NCBI GenBank assembly: GCA_024741835.1
Contig: JAENRP010000195.1
Span: forward strand, 1-64,000
Length of the DNA stretch: 64,000 nt
Source of the DNA: Diplocarpon mali
Lineage: Eukaryota; Ascomycota; Leotiomycetes; Helotiales; Drepanopezizaceae
Reading direction: 5' to 3'
A program made the translations under genes and the position numbers. Positions 11,335 through 22,130 of the stretch are shown in pieces. Within the stretch, counting starts at the first letter, position 1; each line of letters begins with the position of its first letter. Below the pieces are notes generated by a model that worked only from the letters and a program-made list of their open reading frames with translations, was not told the DNA's origin and made no database searches.

Positions 11335-11929
11335 GCGGCTTTTGTAAAAGGAGCGACATGCTATTTGACAGCAACGACGCGTGCTTACCTGTCGCCAGAG
11401 TTCCCTGGCCTTCCGTCTCAAAATACCTATACTTGCAATACCAAGCCGTACAGATGAAGAGTATGGCTGCATTGGCCCTCCGAAAGTATGCCTCCATGGA
11501 TTGCGGACAGGTGAGTTGTTTACACCGTCTGGGCATCTGCATCAATATGTTGCGCGTTCCTACGCGATGGGACAGAACAGTAACGAAGATGGCTGAGCGT
11601 TCTTAGGCGCTGGTAATGCAACTTGGATGGCGGTAATTGCGCCCATGTGACCCAGTGAGTGAAAACTTGATATTTCTCCTGCATGAGAGCAATGAGTCTC
11701 ATCGGGGCCACGAGATTCGCCAAAATCCCAGCCCAAATACCAGAAGTGCAACACATGGATCCAAACACAACAGATGTCCAGCATGCAATTAAATACTCGG
11801 TCTCAACTATCAAATGTAGCCAGATCACAGAGAAATCAAAGCAGAGAAGGGATGGGTATCATTAATTAACAAGTATCGTATCGGACAAACGCACCGCATT
11901 GTCCCTGGCCCTCTACACACCACACCCCA
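11335..11929. other. Intergenic, no gene recognised
   Basis: A short open frame (11331-11606, +) has no domain. It is the 3' side of GEM1. Confidence 0.5.
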
Positions 11930-13873
11930 TCAGTTCGCATTTGTAGTCCTCCTCCAAATCATACCTGCGGCAAGTAAAGCACAAGCCGTCGCTCCGATGG
12001 CGATATACATACCCGTTCTATCCGGCGCTTCTTCTTCACTCTTCGGGAACGCGGAGCTGGGATTCGTCGCCGCTTCAGCCAACGTAATGAAGAGCTCGCT
12101 GATGCTGTTCCAGGTCACACTGACGTGCAGTGGCGCATTCATGTTCAGCATCATCGTGTACTCGTCGGGCTGCGCTTCAGATCTCTGGGTAGTTTTATCT
12201 TGATCGGCTTTGAGAGCTGTGTAGATTGCCGGGAGCTCGTCCAGCTGCGGATACTTTCGTCGAAGCGAGACGATGTGGGAAAATGAGTCTGGGTCTGACG
12301 AGTCGTACGTGTAGCAGATCAAGTCGCAAGCGTCTAACTTGGCTTGGTTCTCCAGGATGGCGGGCTCGAGTTCTCCGAGTTCTTCCAGGATCAGATAGCA
12401 TTGCTTGCCGCCCTGCAACTCCACGCTGTTCACTGCTGTGCGGGGCTTGATGGTTGGGCGGTAGAGAGAGTCAAACGGTCGGTTCAAGAAAGCATCGAGG
12501 AGAGAAGATTTGCCTGACGATGGTGCACCGACAACATAACACAGGACCACGTTTCGTTCCACTCTTCCAGCCCGTCGCCGTCGCTTCCTCGCTTTCGTTA
12601 TTTTCAAGGCAGAGGTGGTAGATAGGCGAGGGCCTCCTGCTGGTTCAAATCCCAGGTAAGCGAGGTATGAGAGAGTCGTGGATGGTGATACGAAGGTCGT
12701 CATCGACCATTGGGCTAGCCAGCCCTGGAGAGTGATATAGCCAGCCTCATTGCGCACTGTAGACGAGGGAAATGAGTTCTCAAGCCAAAACGATGGTAAG
12801 CCTGGAGTCGGTGCAAACAAAGCGTCCAGCTCCGAATTGTTGAGCCCTCCATCGTTGTCCTTATCAAATAGCAGGAATAAGTCGACAAAAAACCGATATC
12901 CTGCCGGACTGAGTTCTGCAGAGGAATATTCCGGAATCTCAAATTTGGGGTGGAGAAAGCTGTCCTTCAGGCTCAGACTGTCCGTGTAGTGAAACTTTCG
13001 CAAGATGATCCAGATGGTCTCGTGTCTTCCTTTCTCCGCGTATATCTTGTTCAGTTGAATGAACCCTTTCTGATCAATCCCCCCGTCCATCCGAGTTGCC
13101 GGCGATGCTTTGTTGATAGATAGCTTAATATTATCCAAGTCTTCTGGCGACAATGGCTTCTCGAAACATTTTGCTTGAAAACTGTTCATTTCCTCATCGT
13201 TCAGATATCCGTCCTGGTCCTTGTCGCACAGATAGAAAATCCTCTTCAGTGCAGCGACCGCGGCGGGTTTCAAATTCCCTTCTTTGGAGTCAAACAGAGG
13301 CGCAATCGGATGGGTAACGGCTTTCTGGCATAAAAAAAATACCTCGTTGACATTGTGGTGTTCCCTCGCACTCGTTCGTATGCAAGAGTCTATCTCCTTG
13401 AACTCTGCCATGACTGGTAGCATCTCATCCTCCACCACCTGTGCTGCATCCCCATTTGAAGTCAGGTCCGATTTGTTGGCACATAGAACTACCGGTACAT
13501 TGACCCCCAGGGAGCGGAAGTACGGCATCCAGAAGAGAGCGACCCGCTCATAGCTATAGTGGTCCGAATATACCAGCAGGATGACATTTGACTTGCGGAT
13601 CTCTTTTCGCAGGGTGTTTCGTTCTTGAGGCAAGGCCGACGTATCGACGATAGTGGTGGACACGTTCTCCGGGGTCCCAATGCTGGGCGGTATGGTGATC
13701 TGGGGGAGGACGGACTGGATTTTGTTCGTCACAAAGACGTCCTTGACCAGCGAGGTGATGAGACTGCTCTTCCCCACGCTGTCATCGCCAACACAGACGA
13801 TTCTCACTACGGCGATTGTCACTACCTTACGGCTCCTAGCATTTTCGGGAGGGGAAGCTTTACCTGCAGACAT
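11930..13873 (-). CDS. GEM1: Mitochondrial Rho GTPase Gem1 (Miro)
   Basis: Exons 13864-13873 and 11930-13806; 628 residues. The order is GTPase 1 (P-loop GDDSVGKSS near residue 9), EF-hand 1 ([12 protein letters not shown], near 200), EF-hand 2 ([12 protein letters not shown], near 320), GTPase 2 (GAPSSGKSS near 430) and a C-terminal membrane anchor ([17 protein letters not shown]) with a basic tail. Known role: tail-anchored outer-membrane GTPase needed for mitochondrial morphology, inheritance and the ER-mitochondria contact machinery. The first intron (13807-13863, 57 nt) is a multiple of three without stop; splicing it gives [13 protein letters not shown], matching fungal Gem1 starts, whereas reading through adds 19 unlikely residues. 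It is divergent from creC. Confidence 0.94.
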   Translation of the reverse strand: MSAGKASPPENARSRKVVTIAVVRIVCVGDDSVGKSSLITSLVKDVFVTNKIQSVLPQITIPPSIGTPENVSTTIVDTSALPQERNTLRKEIRKSNVILLVYSDHYSYERVALFWMPYFRSLGVNVPVVLCANKSDLTSNGDAAQVVEDEMLPVMAEFKEIDSCIRTSAREHHNVNEVFFLCQKAVTHPIAPLFDSKEGNLKPAAVAALKRIFYLCDKDQDGYLNDEEMNSFQAKCFEKPLSPEDLDNIKLSINKASPATRMDGGIDQKGFIQLNKIYAEKGRHETIWIILRKFHYTDSLSLKDSFLHPKFEIPEYSSAELSPAGYRFFVDLFLLFDKDNDGGLNNSELDALFAPTPGLPSFWLENSFPSSTVRNEAGYITLQGWLAQWSMTTFVSPSTTLSYLAYLGFEPAGGPRLSTTSALKITKARKRRRRAGRVERNVVLCYVVGAPSSGKSSLLDAFLNRPFDSLYRPTIKPRTAVNSVELQGGKQCYLILEELGELEPAILENQAKLDACDLICYTYDSSDPDSFSHIVSLRRKYPQLDELPAIYTALKADQDKTTQRSEAQPDEYTMMLNMNAPLHVSVTWNSISELFITLAEAATNPSSAFPKSEEEAPDRTGMYIAIGATACALLAAGMIWRRTTNAN

Positions 13874-14694
13874 GATCGCGTCTCAGCCATGGACGCCGCG
13901 GCTACAATCTGTCCATCGCCGAGGTGGGAAACGCTGCAGAGGAAGTCGTCGAAGGATGCTGTGCCCGGCGTCTGAGCAGTTCAGGCCGAACGACAGATGA
14001 GAAGCCGCTCAATACTGAGTATCGAAAGCTCGCAGAGTGAGAGGCGCGGGTGATGCTGATCGCCTGCTGGCCGGTTGGAGTAGTGAAAGTAGAGTTTGCG
14101 ACACCAACAAGCGCAGCTGCAGCACAGCCAGTACCAGGTACTTTTAGCTTTGGGGCTCTCGGGCGTGATTAATCCGACGTCAAGCCGTGGATGTTTATTC
14201 TGTAAAGAGGTCGAGAGTCTTTGAGGTTCCTGGTACCTGTCTGTACAGGTACCAACCTAGGGACCTGGGACCTAGCTAGGAACGACTACTGCCGAGTTCT
14301 CTCACACAGGTCTGCACTGCGAAGTACTCGAATCGTTGAGCCTCATCAGCAAGGTGCCCAAGTCCAGTCGTTGATCCTGCCCATCCTCCCCCCACCAGCT
14401 TCACCACGCTGACCTCACTGCTACTTTCTACTCGGAAACTCTCATGCATCTGTCCTCTCGCGGCGGTCTGTTCATCCAGCCTACAGTTCCCTTGTCGGTG
14501 CATGCGAATAGCTCTCGAAACCTTCGTACAGACAGGCCTCCTTCAGACCGCAAACCTGGCCAGCGTAAGGTCCCTTGCAGACCTCGGTGGTGCAGCAGCT
14601 TCCAATCCATACCGGTTATATACCCCTCGGCCATATCCTGATCTTATTTCGGCATCTATATTCTGTCCGCGCGCAGCGGGCGCCCAAGAGCACG
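13874..14694. promoter_or_regulatory. Divergent intergenic region between GEM1 and creC
   Basis: About 820 bp between two divergent start codons, so it must hold both promoters. A short imperfect inverted repeat of GGTACCTGTCTGTACAGGTACC type is visible around 14230-14252. No specific factor site is claimed. Confidence 0.5.
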
Positions 14695-16977
14695 ATGTTG
14701 TAAGTGCTCTGGTGCCGTACACCAGCTGCTGTACATCCCGCTGATCGTACAGCGTCCTGCCGCCTCCGCCCAGGTATCCCAATATGTCGGCCTACAACTC
14801 GGCTGTTGCAAATGGAACGCTCGTGATCATCGAGACTAACAATACTCTGACCCATCCTTCAGGACCAGAGTACCAGCTGGTTGTGGGCGAAGGTATTGAG
14901 CGGCGCATCCGGTGGTCAGAACAGAGCCGAGCTAAAGAGTATAGGAACTTATGTGCTGAAGGAGGACCTTCATCTTGCGACACCACCTCCACATCCCTCG
15001 GATAGTCCAGTTGCGAACCCCAATCCCCTAGCGACGAATCCACAGCCAGCGACAGCGGGAACTAAGCTGTCATTACTCTCCTTCAGCTCTCGAAGTTCGG
15101 CGCCGCTCCTCTATAGAGCGGATACGAACAAGAGTGTGATGTCGGGTGGACTGAGCAGTAGTATTCAAGAGCTTCCAGGAGAGGAGAGGACATCTGCAGA
15201 TCGGGATCCTGCAAGCAGTGACGGAGGAGGCACATCGGTTAGTGGAAGCGCGAGAGCAACCCTGTCCATTGGCTCAGCGCCAGCGTTCGGTGAAGGTAAC
15301 TCGATGCTGTCTGCTACTGGCAAGGATGCCGGGAAAAGAAGGAAACCAAAGAGCAATATTGCTAAGAGTAACTCGTCTTACATTTCTCGGTGCATAGTCC
15401 ACGAGAATATGAGCAAAAGGATTCAAGAAAGGCCATCAGATGGGTATTTCGCATTTGCAAACATAAACCGAGCTTTCCAATGGCTGGACTTATCCTCCCC
15501 CCAAAAGGTACTGACCCCTGCTTGCACCTGGAGCACTCGCTCAACGACGAACAGGCAGATCATCTAACCAAAATTTTATTCACTCGTGGCCATTGCCTTT
15601 GCCATGACGTCAATCAAGTCACCAAATCTCCAAGCCATATCGATCTGATCATGGGGTTTTCTACGAGCGAAATTATCTGGTTCGAGCCTATATCTCAGAA
15701 ATACACTCGCTTGAATAAGAATGTATGAATAACTCTATCAGGTGATCTAGCGATACTGTTACTAAATCAGGTCCTAGGGAATCATACAGAAAAGTCCCGT
15801 ATCTGAAATTCGTTGGATCCCTGGCTCAGAGAATCTTTTCCTTGCAGCACATATGGACGGATCTCTCATTGTGTACGACAAAGAGAAAGAAGATTTGGCA
15901 TTTTCGCCAGAAGAAAACGGCGACTACAGCAATGGCACTGATAAACTCGAGACCAATGGGAAGGATAGGCCTACAGCCAAGCTTCATGTCGTGAAATCTG
16001 TGCACTCGAAGAACCAGAAATCCAATCCCATCTCTTTCTGGCAATTATCGAATCAGCGTATCAACGCGTTTGCATTCTCGCCAGATAACAGGCACATTGC
16101 TGTAGTGTCGGAGGATGGAACTTTACGGATCATAGATTATCTCAAAGAACAGTAAGCTACCTCCACCCACAGATGAAGACTTTGCTAAAATTTGAAGACT
16201 TCGAGACCTCTTTGCGAGCTACTACGGTGGCTTTCTCTGTGTCTGCTGGTCTCCAGATGGCAAATACGTTCTCACTGGCGGCCAAGATGACCTAGTGTCC
16301 ATCTGGTCGGTTGCCGAGTCTACGATTGTTGCACGTTGCCAAGGTCACCAGTCTTGGGTCACGGCCGTTTGCTTCGATCCTTGGCGCTGCGACGACCGAA
16401 ACTATCGGTTTGGTAGTGTTGGCGAAGACTGCAGGCTATTACTGTGGGATTTCAGCGTAGGAATGCTGCGCCGGCCCAAAGCTGTAAGTTGCTTCAGTAT
16501 TGATAGAGAGAGCACAGCTGATTGGAATTCAGATGTCTGTAAGGCATCGAGGAAGCACCTCCTCGCGCTTTGCAAGTCCACTTCAGAGAGCTGAAACACA
16601 GACCACGACGACAAGCAGGTTAAGGTCAAATTCTAGCTTGTCGGCTGAGAGCGAGGACGAGCATAGCATTGAGCATGCAGTAGAGCCTAGGGCAAATACT
16701 GCCATGCTCCCACCCGTCATGGTAAGTCAACCTGCTGGTGTGAACCTCTTCGAGGCATAGCTGACATGCCAACGATAGTCCAAGATCGTCGATCCAGATC
16801 CACTCTGCTGGCTGGAGTTCACAGAAGACTCCGTATTAACAAGTTGCAAGAGTGGTGAGTGTCCTATCCCTCACAAGAGAATATACTAGGCTGACATCCT
16901 TTCTAGGTCACATTCGCACTTGGGATCGGCCCCGTGACGCTGCAAACAATAGCGAAGTCACTTCGTCTTCTATTTGA
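14695..16977 (+). CDS. creC: CreC, WD40 catabolite-repression protein (WDR20 family)
   Basis: Nine exons: 14695-14699, 14753-14892, 14945-15507, 15555-15722, 15778-16151, 16198-16483, 16533-16721, 16779-16854 and 16907-16977; 623 residues. The first exon is only ATGTT, yet splicing yields [10 protein letters not shown], the CreC family start. Then [20 protein letters not shown], a Ser-rich linker, [33 protein letters not shown], and WD repeats such as [21 protein letters not shown] and [19 protein letters not shown]. Known role: CreC binds and stabilises the deubiquitinase CreB in carbon catabolite regulation, as WDR20 does for USP12/46. The intron 16152-16197 requires an AAG acceptor. The family's length and order are complete, so it looks functional. 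Confidence 0.95.
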
Positions 16978-17920
16978 TTATTTTGGTTCAGGCACGTCGT
17001 GCATATTTAGCGATATGATTGGAGAATAACGATAGATGAACCGAATATCTAATGTGAAGTCACATCCTCTTTTCTGTTTTTAAATATTGCCATGTATCTG
17101 CTGTCCTGTCATTCAAGTGCTCTCTCCCTCTCTGTCTGTTTTTGCCGGCCGGCGAGGTCAGACATCTTCGTGCCACCAGAGCCGAAGGGTCAGGGAGCTG
17201 AAGGAGCCGACCTCTACACACGAAGCTTCACCTTTGTTGCACATCGCATCCAGACCACGGGTAGCACAAACAAGCCCAGAGTGTCATCCCATCGGACTGG
17301 GTGCAGCCTGCACATCTCGATGGCTGAGCACCCGCCCGCGGACAGGCAAAACCTGTTCCTGGAGCTGCGCCTGGCCGCAGGTCTGCAGATCCCGGTTTTG
17401 AAGTCGGCAAAAAGTTGCCAGCGGGAGGGGAAAAGTTGGAAGGTGAAATTGAGACGTGCAACAAAGACTGCACGAGGAGGCGGGATGGGGATGAATGATC
17501 CTCGCCTTGAGATTGGGGAGACTGAGAGATGGGCTGGGCTGGGCTGGGACCTAGACATATGAAATGCTCGGTAGTGCTGGCTTTCAACCGCGGGAAACTC
17601 CACTTCGCGACATCCACACCACCAGGGTCACAAGTGACGGCGCGAGTGCTGGGTATCCCGCAGGCTGGATTCGAGTGTGTACGAATCCGGCGATAATTAG
17701 CGAACGCACTTGGAGAGCTCGTTGCATCATCTGCGACCCCCTCAGTAGCATGCATTACAAATCAAGAGCAATGGCGCCTTTTCACTCACAGAGTGCCCTC
17801 TCCGTGCTGCCTTTGACTTTCTCCCGGTTCTGCCTCCGTCGAGTGTCCACGGCGTTACAAACAATCAGTAGCGACAAAGTTTGCGATCGAAATACAACCA
17901 ACGACGTTGCAGCGCGCAGG
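16978..17920. other. Intergenic between creC and the SDR gene
   Basis: Open frames occur on both strands but none has a domain. In-frame ATGs upstream of the chosen SDR start (near 17753 and 17771) would add a basic leader; I judge this part to be 5' UTR. Confidence 0.5.
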
Positions 17921-18912
17921 ATGGCAGCAACAAGCAGTTTCTACAGCATCGTTGCCGGTGTAGGCGCCGGGACTGGTACGCCCCAGGAACCCCTTGCCAG
18001 CTCGAACCCATCTAACCGCCACTGAGCAGGCCGTTCCGTCGCGTTGAAGTTCGCCAAAACATACCCCGTCGCCCTGCTAGCCCGCACTCCCGAGAGCTAC
18101 GTCTCCGTCGTCAGAGAGATCAACGCCGCGGGCGGCAAGGCCATGGGAGTCTCCGCCGACGTATCCTCCGAGGCGTCCCTCGAGGAGGCCTTCGCGGAGA
18201 TCGAGAGGGAGTTCGAGGGCAAGAGACTCGCGGCGGCAATTTATAACGTCGGAGGCCGCTTCGTACGCAAGCCGTTCCTCGAACTGACGAGGGAGGAGTA
18301 CGCGGCGGGATTTCAGGCGAACGGGTATGCTCTCTGCCACCCTCTTCTTTTCGTAGCTGGCGAGTGGGCGCGAGGAAGTAGATGGACCGTGGAATGGAGG
18401 GAAGTGTGTGTGCTGATCAGATCTGTCCGCTAGGGTTGGCTTCTACCTCTTTGCTCAAGCGACACTCCCCGGTCTCCTGGCCTCGGTCCCAGATGCTCCT
18501 CACCCGCCCTCCCTCATTATCACGGGCGCCACTGCATCGCTCCGTGGTTCGGCGACCATGTCGTCGTTCGCCAGCGGGAAGTTCGCCTTGAGAGCCACGG
18601 GGCAAAGTCTGGCTAGGGAATTCGGTCCACAGGGAGTTCATGTTGCTCACGCTATCATCGACGGAGTGATTGACATACCGCGAACGAAGGACTGGCCAGT
18701 CAACGGCGGTGCACCCGATGGAAAGATATCCCCAGATGCGATTGCTGAATCGTACTGGTATCTTCATACGCAGGTCAGTAGCTCCCGGCCTGGCCAAGCC
18801 GCAGACAGAATTCGCCTCCTGAGACTTAGAGGCTACTTGCTAATTTTCCTACCAGCCGAGGAGTCACTTCACTCAGGAGTTGGACGTCAGACCTTATGTT
18901 GAGAGGTTTTAG
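17921..18912 (+). CDS. Atypical short-chain dehydrogenase/reductase lacking the catalytic Tyr
   Basis: Exons 17921-17975, 18030-18324, 18434-18773 and 18856-18912; 248 residues. The nucleotide-binding loop is GVGAGTGRSVALKFA, followed by VALLARTP, DVSSEASLEEAF and IYNVGG (the SDR NNAG position). The segment before helix 5 reads IITGATASLRGSATMSSFASGKFALRA, so the usual Y-x-x-x-K appears as F-x-x-x-K. GVHVAHAIIDGVID matches a bacterial/fungal SDR subgroup that also lacks the Tyr, as I recall. Substrate is unknown and activity may be altered or absent. An extended start about 50 residues upstream in the same frame would give a mitochondrial-like leader; I prefer 17921 because family members start just before the Gly motif. 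Confidence 0.88.
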
Positions 18913-19569
18913 ATGCTACGATATCGTGACATGGCCGATGATCTTGGGCATAATGAATAAACATGTGTGCTGGAAGTTCACTACCGGAGTATCCACAGGG
19001 GACAAAACGGAATCTCCGAAGCGGGACACTTGTTCCATGCAGCTGAGCCAATCTCAAAGCATATTCCTCACCATCAAACTCTCATCATAACAGATAAATC
19101 TAGAGACAGTCTGCAGGCGAGGAGAGTCGTCCTCCGAAGAGTCAGACCCGTATTCCTTCTTGCGCTATTGTTTACCTCGAAAATCATGGGCCTTTTCAGG
19201 AGATTGACGCGGAGATAATTAGCGCAGACAGCAAGCATGGCTGAAGTACTCCCTCCCCTGCGTAAAGTTAGTGAGTGGGAACTTCCCCCCTCCCCAAAGC
19301 AAAACTTCGGCGTAGCAAAATACCACCATGCCGTGTTGGGAAACATGACACTTTGCTTCGGGAGGACTCCCATGGAGCATTTCACATGTAGACCAGAGTG
19401 CAAGCACAGAGGATGTGAAATGGCCATAATGTGTTGTCTTTTTTTATTCGTTTCCTATGCCTAGCAGCACCAGCCGCCAGCCAAAGCCAGGAAACCGGGT
19501 ATGCGAATCACAAAATTTGCCCAGACACGCCCATGTGCCCTTTCGCTCGCTCGCTCGGAGTGTGCGAGT
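18913..19569. other. Convergent intergenic region
   Basis: Between the 3' ends of the SDR and RPL26 genes. No coding signal. Confidence 0.6.
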
Positions 19570-20109
19570 TTAAGCCTTTACCTTCAACTTCGCCTTGATC
19601 TCGCGGCCGGCCTTGATGCGCTCCAGTATGCTCTCGCGGTCCTTGTCGATCTTCAACTTGGTAATGACCACCTTGGATGGGTGGATACCGAGGGGGACGG
19701 ATTGGCCCGAGGACTTCTCCTTCACGACACGCTCGATGTGGACGATATACTTGAGACGATAGACAGAGGTGATCTTGCCTTCGCGGCCCTTGTTGGACCC
19801 TCGAACGACGGTGACTTCATCATCCTTTCGGATGGGGATAGAGCGGACCTGGAAATTGTTAGGATGGTCGGGGGAGGGTGCGAAGGAAGGCGTACGTTGT
19901 ACTTCTCACGGAGCTCCTTGCTGAGAGGGGCACTCATGATCGTGCGCCTGACGCTGGAAGGCGCATCGTAATGGGCCTTGCGCGACTTTCTTCTCGAAGA
20001 GTGAAGGGCTGCGAATGTCAGTTGTAAGGTCCAGTGAATGCGGGTAGCTATGCCGAGCGGAGAGCTCTTATTCAGATCATAGGGACGTACAAGAGTTGAT
20101 CTTGGTCAT
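19570..20109 (-). CDS. RPL26: 60S ribosomal protein L26 (uL24)
   Basis: Exons 20091-20109, 19896-20008 and 19570-19848; 136 residues, the usual eukaryotic size. The product starts [20 protein letters not shown], then [17 protein letters not shown], the KOW motif [20 protein letters not shown] with [14 protein letters not shown], and a basic C-terminal tail. Known role: component of the large cytosolic ribosomal subunit near the exit tunnel. Codon use is strongly C-ended in the coding exons, as expected of a highly expressed gene. It is divergent from the MTAP gene, start codons 380 bp apart. Confidence 0.96.
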
Positions 20110-20488
20110 CCTGGCGGTTTGCGATGAGCGTCGGCGATGTCGTTGGTCGTTGTATTCGTTCATAACAACGGAGGAGTTTTTTTCAGAAGATCACTGTGCG
20201 CTGACTAATCTGAAGGCTGGATAAGCGAAAGATTGGTATGTGGTGAAATATGGGGCCAGATGGCTGTGATTGGAAGGGCATCTGATAGGCGATTGACTCC
20301 TGATATGACGGAATTCTGTTTACGCGGGGTTAGAGGGGTAAAAAAATATGTAACGAGGCCGATCCACACGTCGATTCATTTCGAACCTCTTCATTCCACT
20401 TCAAATCACTAGACCTCTTCAGCACCTTACAACCTCCTTGATAAGCTCCCCCGACAGTAGCAGAAATCGTTTCTTATCAAAGCTCAAG
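20110..20488. promoter_or_regulatory. Divergent promoter region, RPL26 / MTAP
   Basis: 379 bp between divergent start codons. It contains an A-rich run near 20340-20348 and a CT-rich stretch before the MTAP start, but no specific motif is asserted. Confidence 0.45.
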
Positions 20489-21575
20489 ATGGCAGATTCC
20501 CAAACCACATTCGATGGTAATACAGCTCACCCGACAGCTTCGCTAAAAGTATTGATTTCTGTCAGGCTCAGTTCGCATTGCAGTCATCGGCGGTACCGGT
20601 CTTCAAACACTAGAAGGCTTCGTCCAAACCGCCACCGTCAACCCGCTCACGCCCTGGGGTTACCCCTCAGCACCCATCCACATCCTACAACACCACAATG
20701 TCCCCGTGGCCTTCCTCTCGCGGCATGGCGCCTCCCACGAGTATGCTCCCCACGAAGTCCCGTCTCGAGCGAACATTGCCGCCTTGAGAAGTATTGGTGT
20801 CCGAACGGTGATCGCCTTCAGTGCGGTGGGCAGTCTGCAGGAGGAGATCCGACCCAGGGATTTCGTTGTTCCGGATCAGGTTATTGATCGTACGAAGGGC
20901 GTCAGGCCGTTTACATTCTTCGAGAAGGGCGTTGTTGGACATGTTGGCTTCGCGGATCCGTTTGATGCGAAGATTGGAAAGGTATCTTCGGACAGTGTGC
21001 TTTGGTAGGTCGGAGTTGATTGTGGTCGCAGATCATTAGTGCTTGTGGGCATGCTCTTGCTGGCGAGGGCGTCCGGATGCATGACAAGGGGACCATCATC
21101 TGCATGGGTACGTTGTTCTCCTTTATCTTTGAGTTTGTCTTGGGATTCATGACCGACACTTCTCTCTCGTATAGAAGGGCCTCAATTCTCAACTCGCGCC
21201 GAATCCAACATGTACCGCTCCTGGGGTGGCTCCGTAATTAACATGTCTGCCCTCCCCGAAGCCAAGCTTGCCCGCGAGGCAGAGATGGTCTACCAAATGA
21301 TTTGCATGGCAACCGATTATGACTGCTGGCACAGCACTGAGGACGTCGATGTTGCCATGGTCATGGGCCACATGGCTGCCAACGGCGGTAACGCGAAGAG
21401 ATTGGTGGGCGCAGTGCTCGATGAGTTGACCAAGGAGGAGCACGTGGATCTGGTGGAGGGAAAGCATTGGAGAGGGAGCACAACGGGAATGATCAAGTTC
21501 ATGACGAAGAAAGAGGGGAGAGGAGAGGAGGGAGTCAAGAATGTGGAGTTCCTTTTCCCGGGCGTATTGACTTAG
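20489..21575 (+). CDS. MEU1: S-methyl-5'-thioadenosine phosphorylase
   Basis: Exons 20489-20516, 20566-20981, 21032-21107 and 21175-21575; 306 residues. It opens VRIAVIGGTGLQTLEGF, then FLSRHGASHEYAPHEVPSRANI (phosphate/substrate loop), FSAVGSLQEEIRPRDFVVPDQVIDRT, EGPQFSTRAESNMYR and INMSALPEAKLAREAE (purine base and methylthioribose pocket), VAMVMGHMAANGGNAKRL. Known role: phosphorolysis of methylthioadenosine from polyamine synthesis to adenine and methylthioribose-1-phosphate in methionine salvage. All motifs are intact and the trimeric PNP/MTAP family length fits. Confidence 0.95.
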
Positions 21576-22130
21576 GGTCGACTTACGGTGATGATTGACA
21601 TGTATGTTTTGTCTATAGACTGATACCTAAGCGAGCATCATCTGCTCGAGCGAGGCCCGCCGACGTTGAAAGTCAAGGTGGTCATTCCAATTTGCTGGCT
21701 GATGAGCTCCAGATTAATACCGTACGTCCAGGTCAGCTATAGCTGCTGTGACTCTAGGCACATGCCGTATGTCTCTAGAGTCACGAATGGAAGCGAACAA
21801 GATTTATGAACTTGGAATTCTGGGGTTTTTATCCCGAGGACCTAGCTTGGCGCTGCTCAAGAGGCGTTACCCACAATTACAGACACCTCTAAAATACGAC
21901 CCTATTTGAAGAAGCAACGCTAGAGCTGCAACTCCAGTGCTATCCAATATAGCGCCCACTGCGAGGAAGCGCTACCCTGCCCGTGACATACAATCGAGAC
22001 AGATATTCTCTCTGCAGGAGACATCTGAAAAACGATCAAAGCGTGTTTTATAGTTTGGCATATCAAGCCGGAACTGAGGTTCGTTGGCTATCGTTGTTGG
22101 TTGTCGGTAAGAATCCGGAATTGAGTGTTA
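21576..22130. other. Convergent intergenic region
   Basis: 3' regions of MTAP and the flotillin gene; no coding signal. Confidence 0.6.

Noticed and set aside
11930..13873. Uninterrupted 647-residue version of Gem1
   Set aside because: The extra 19 residues lie between good splice sites and removal gives the conserved start.
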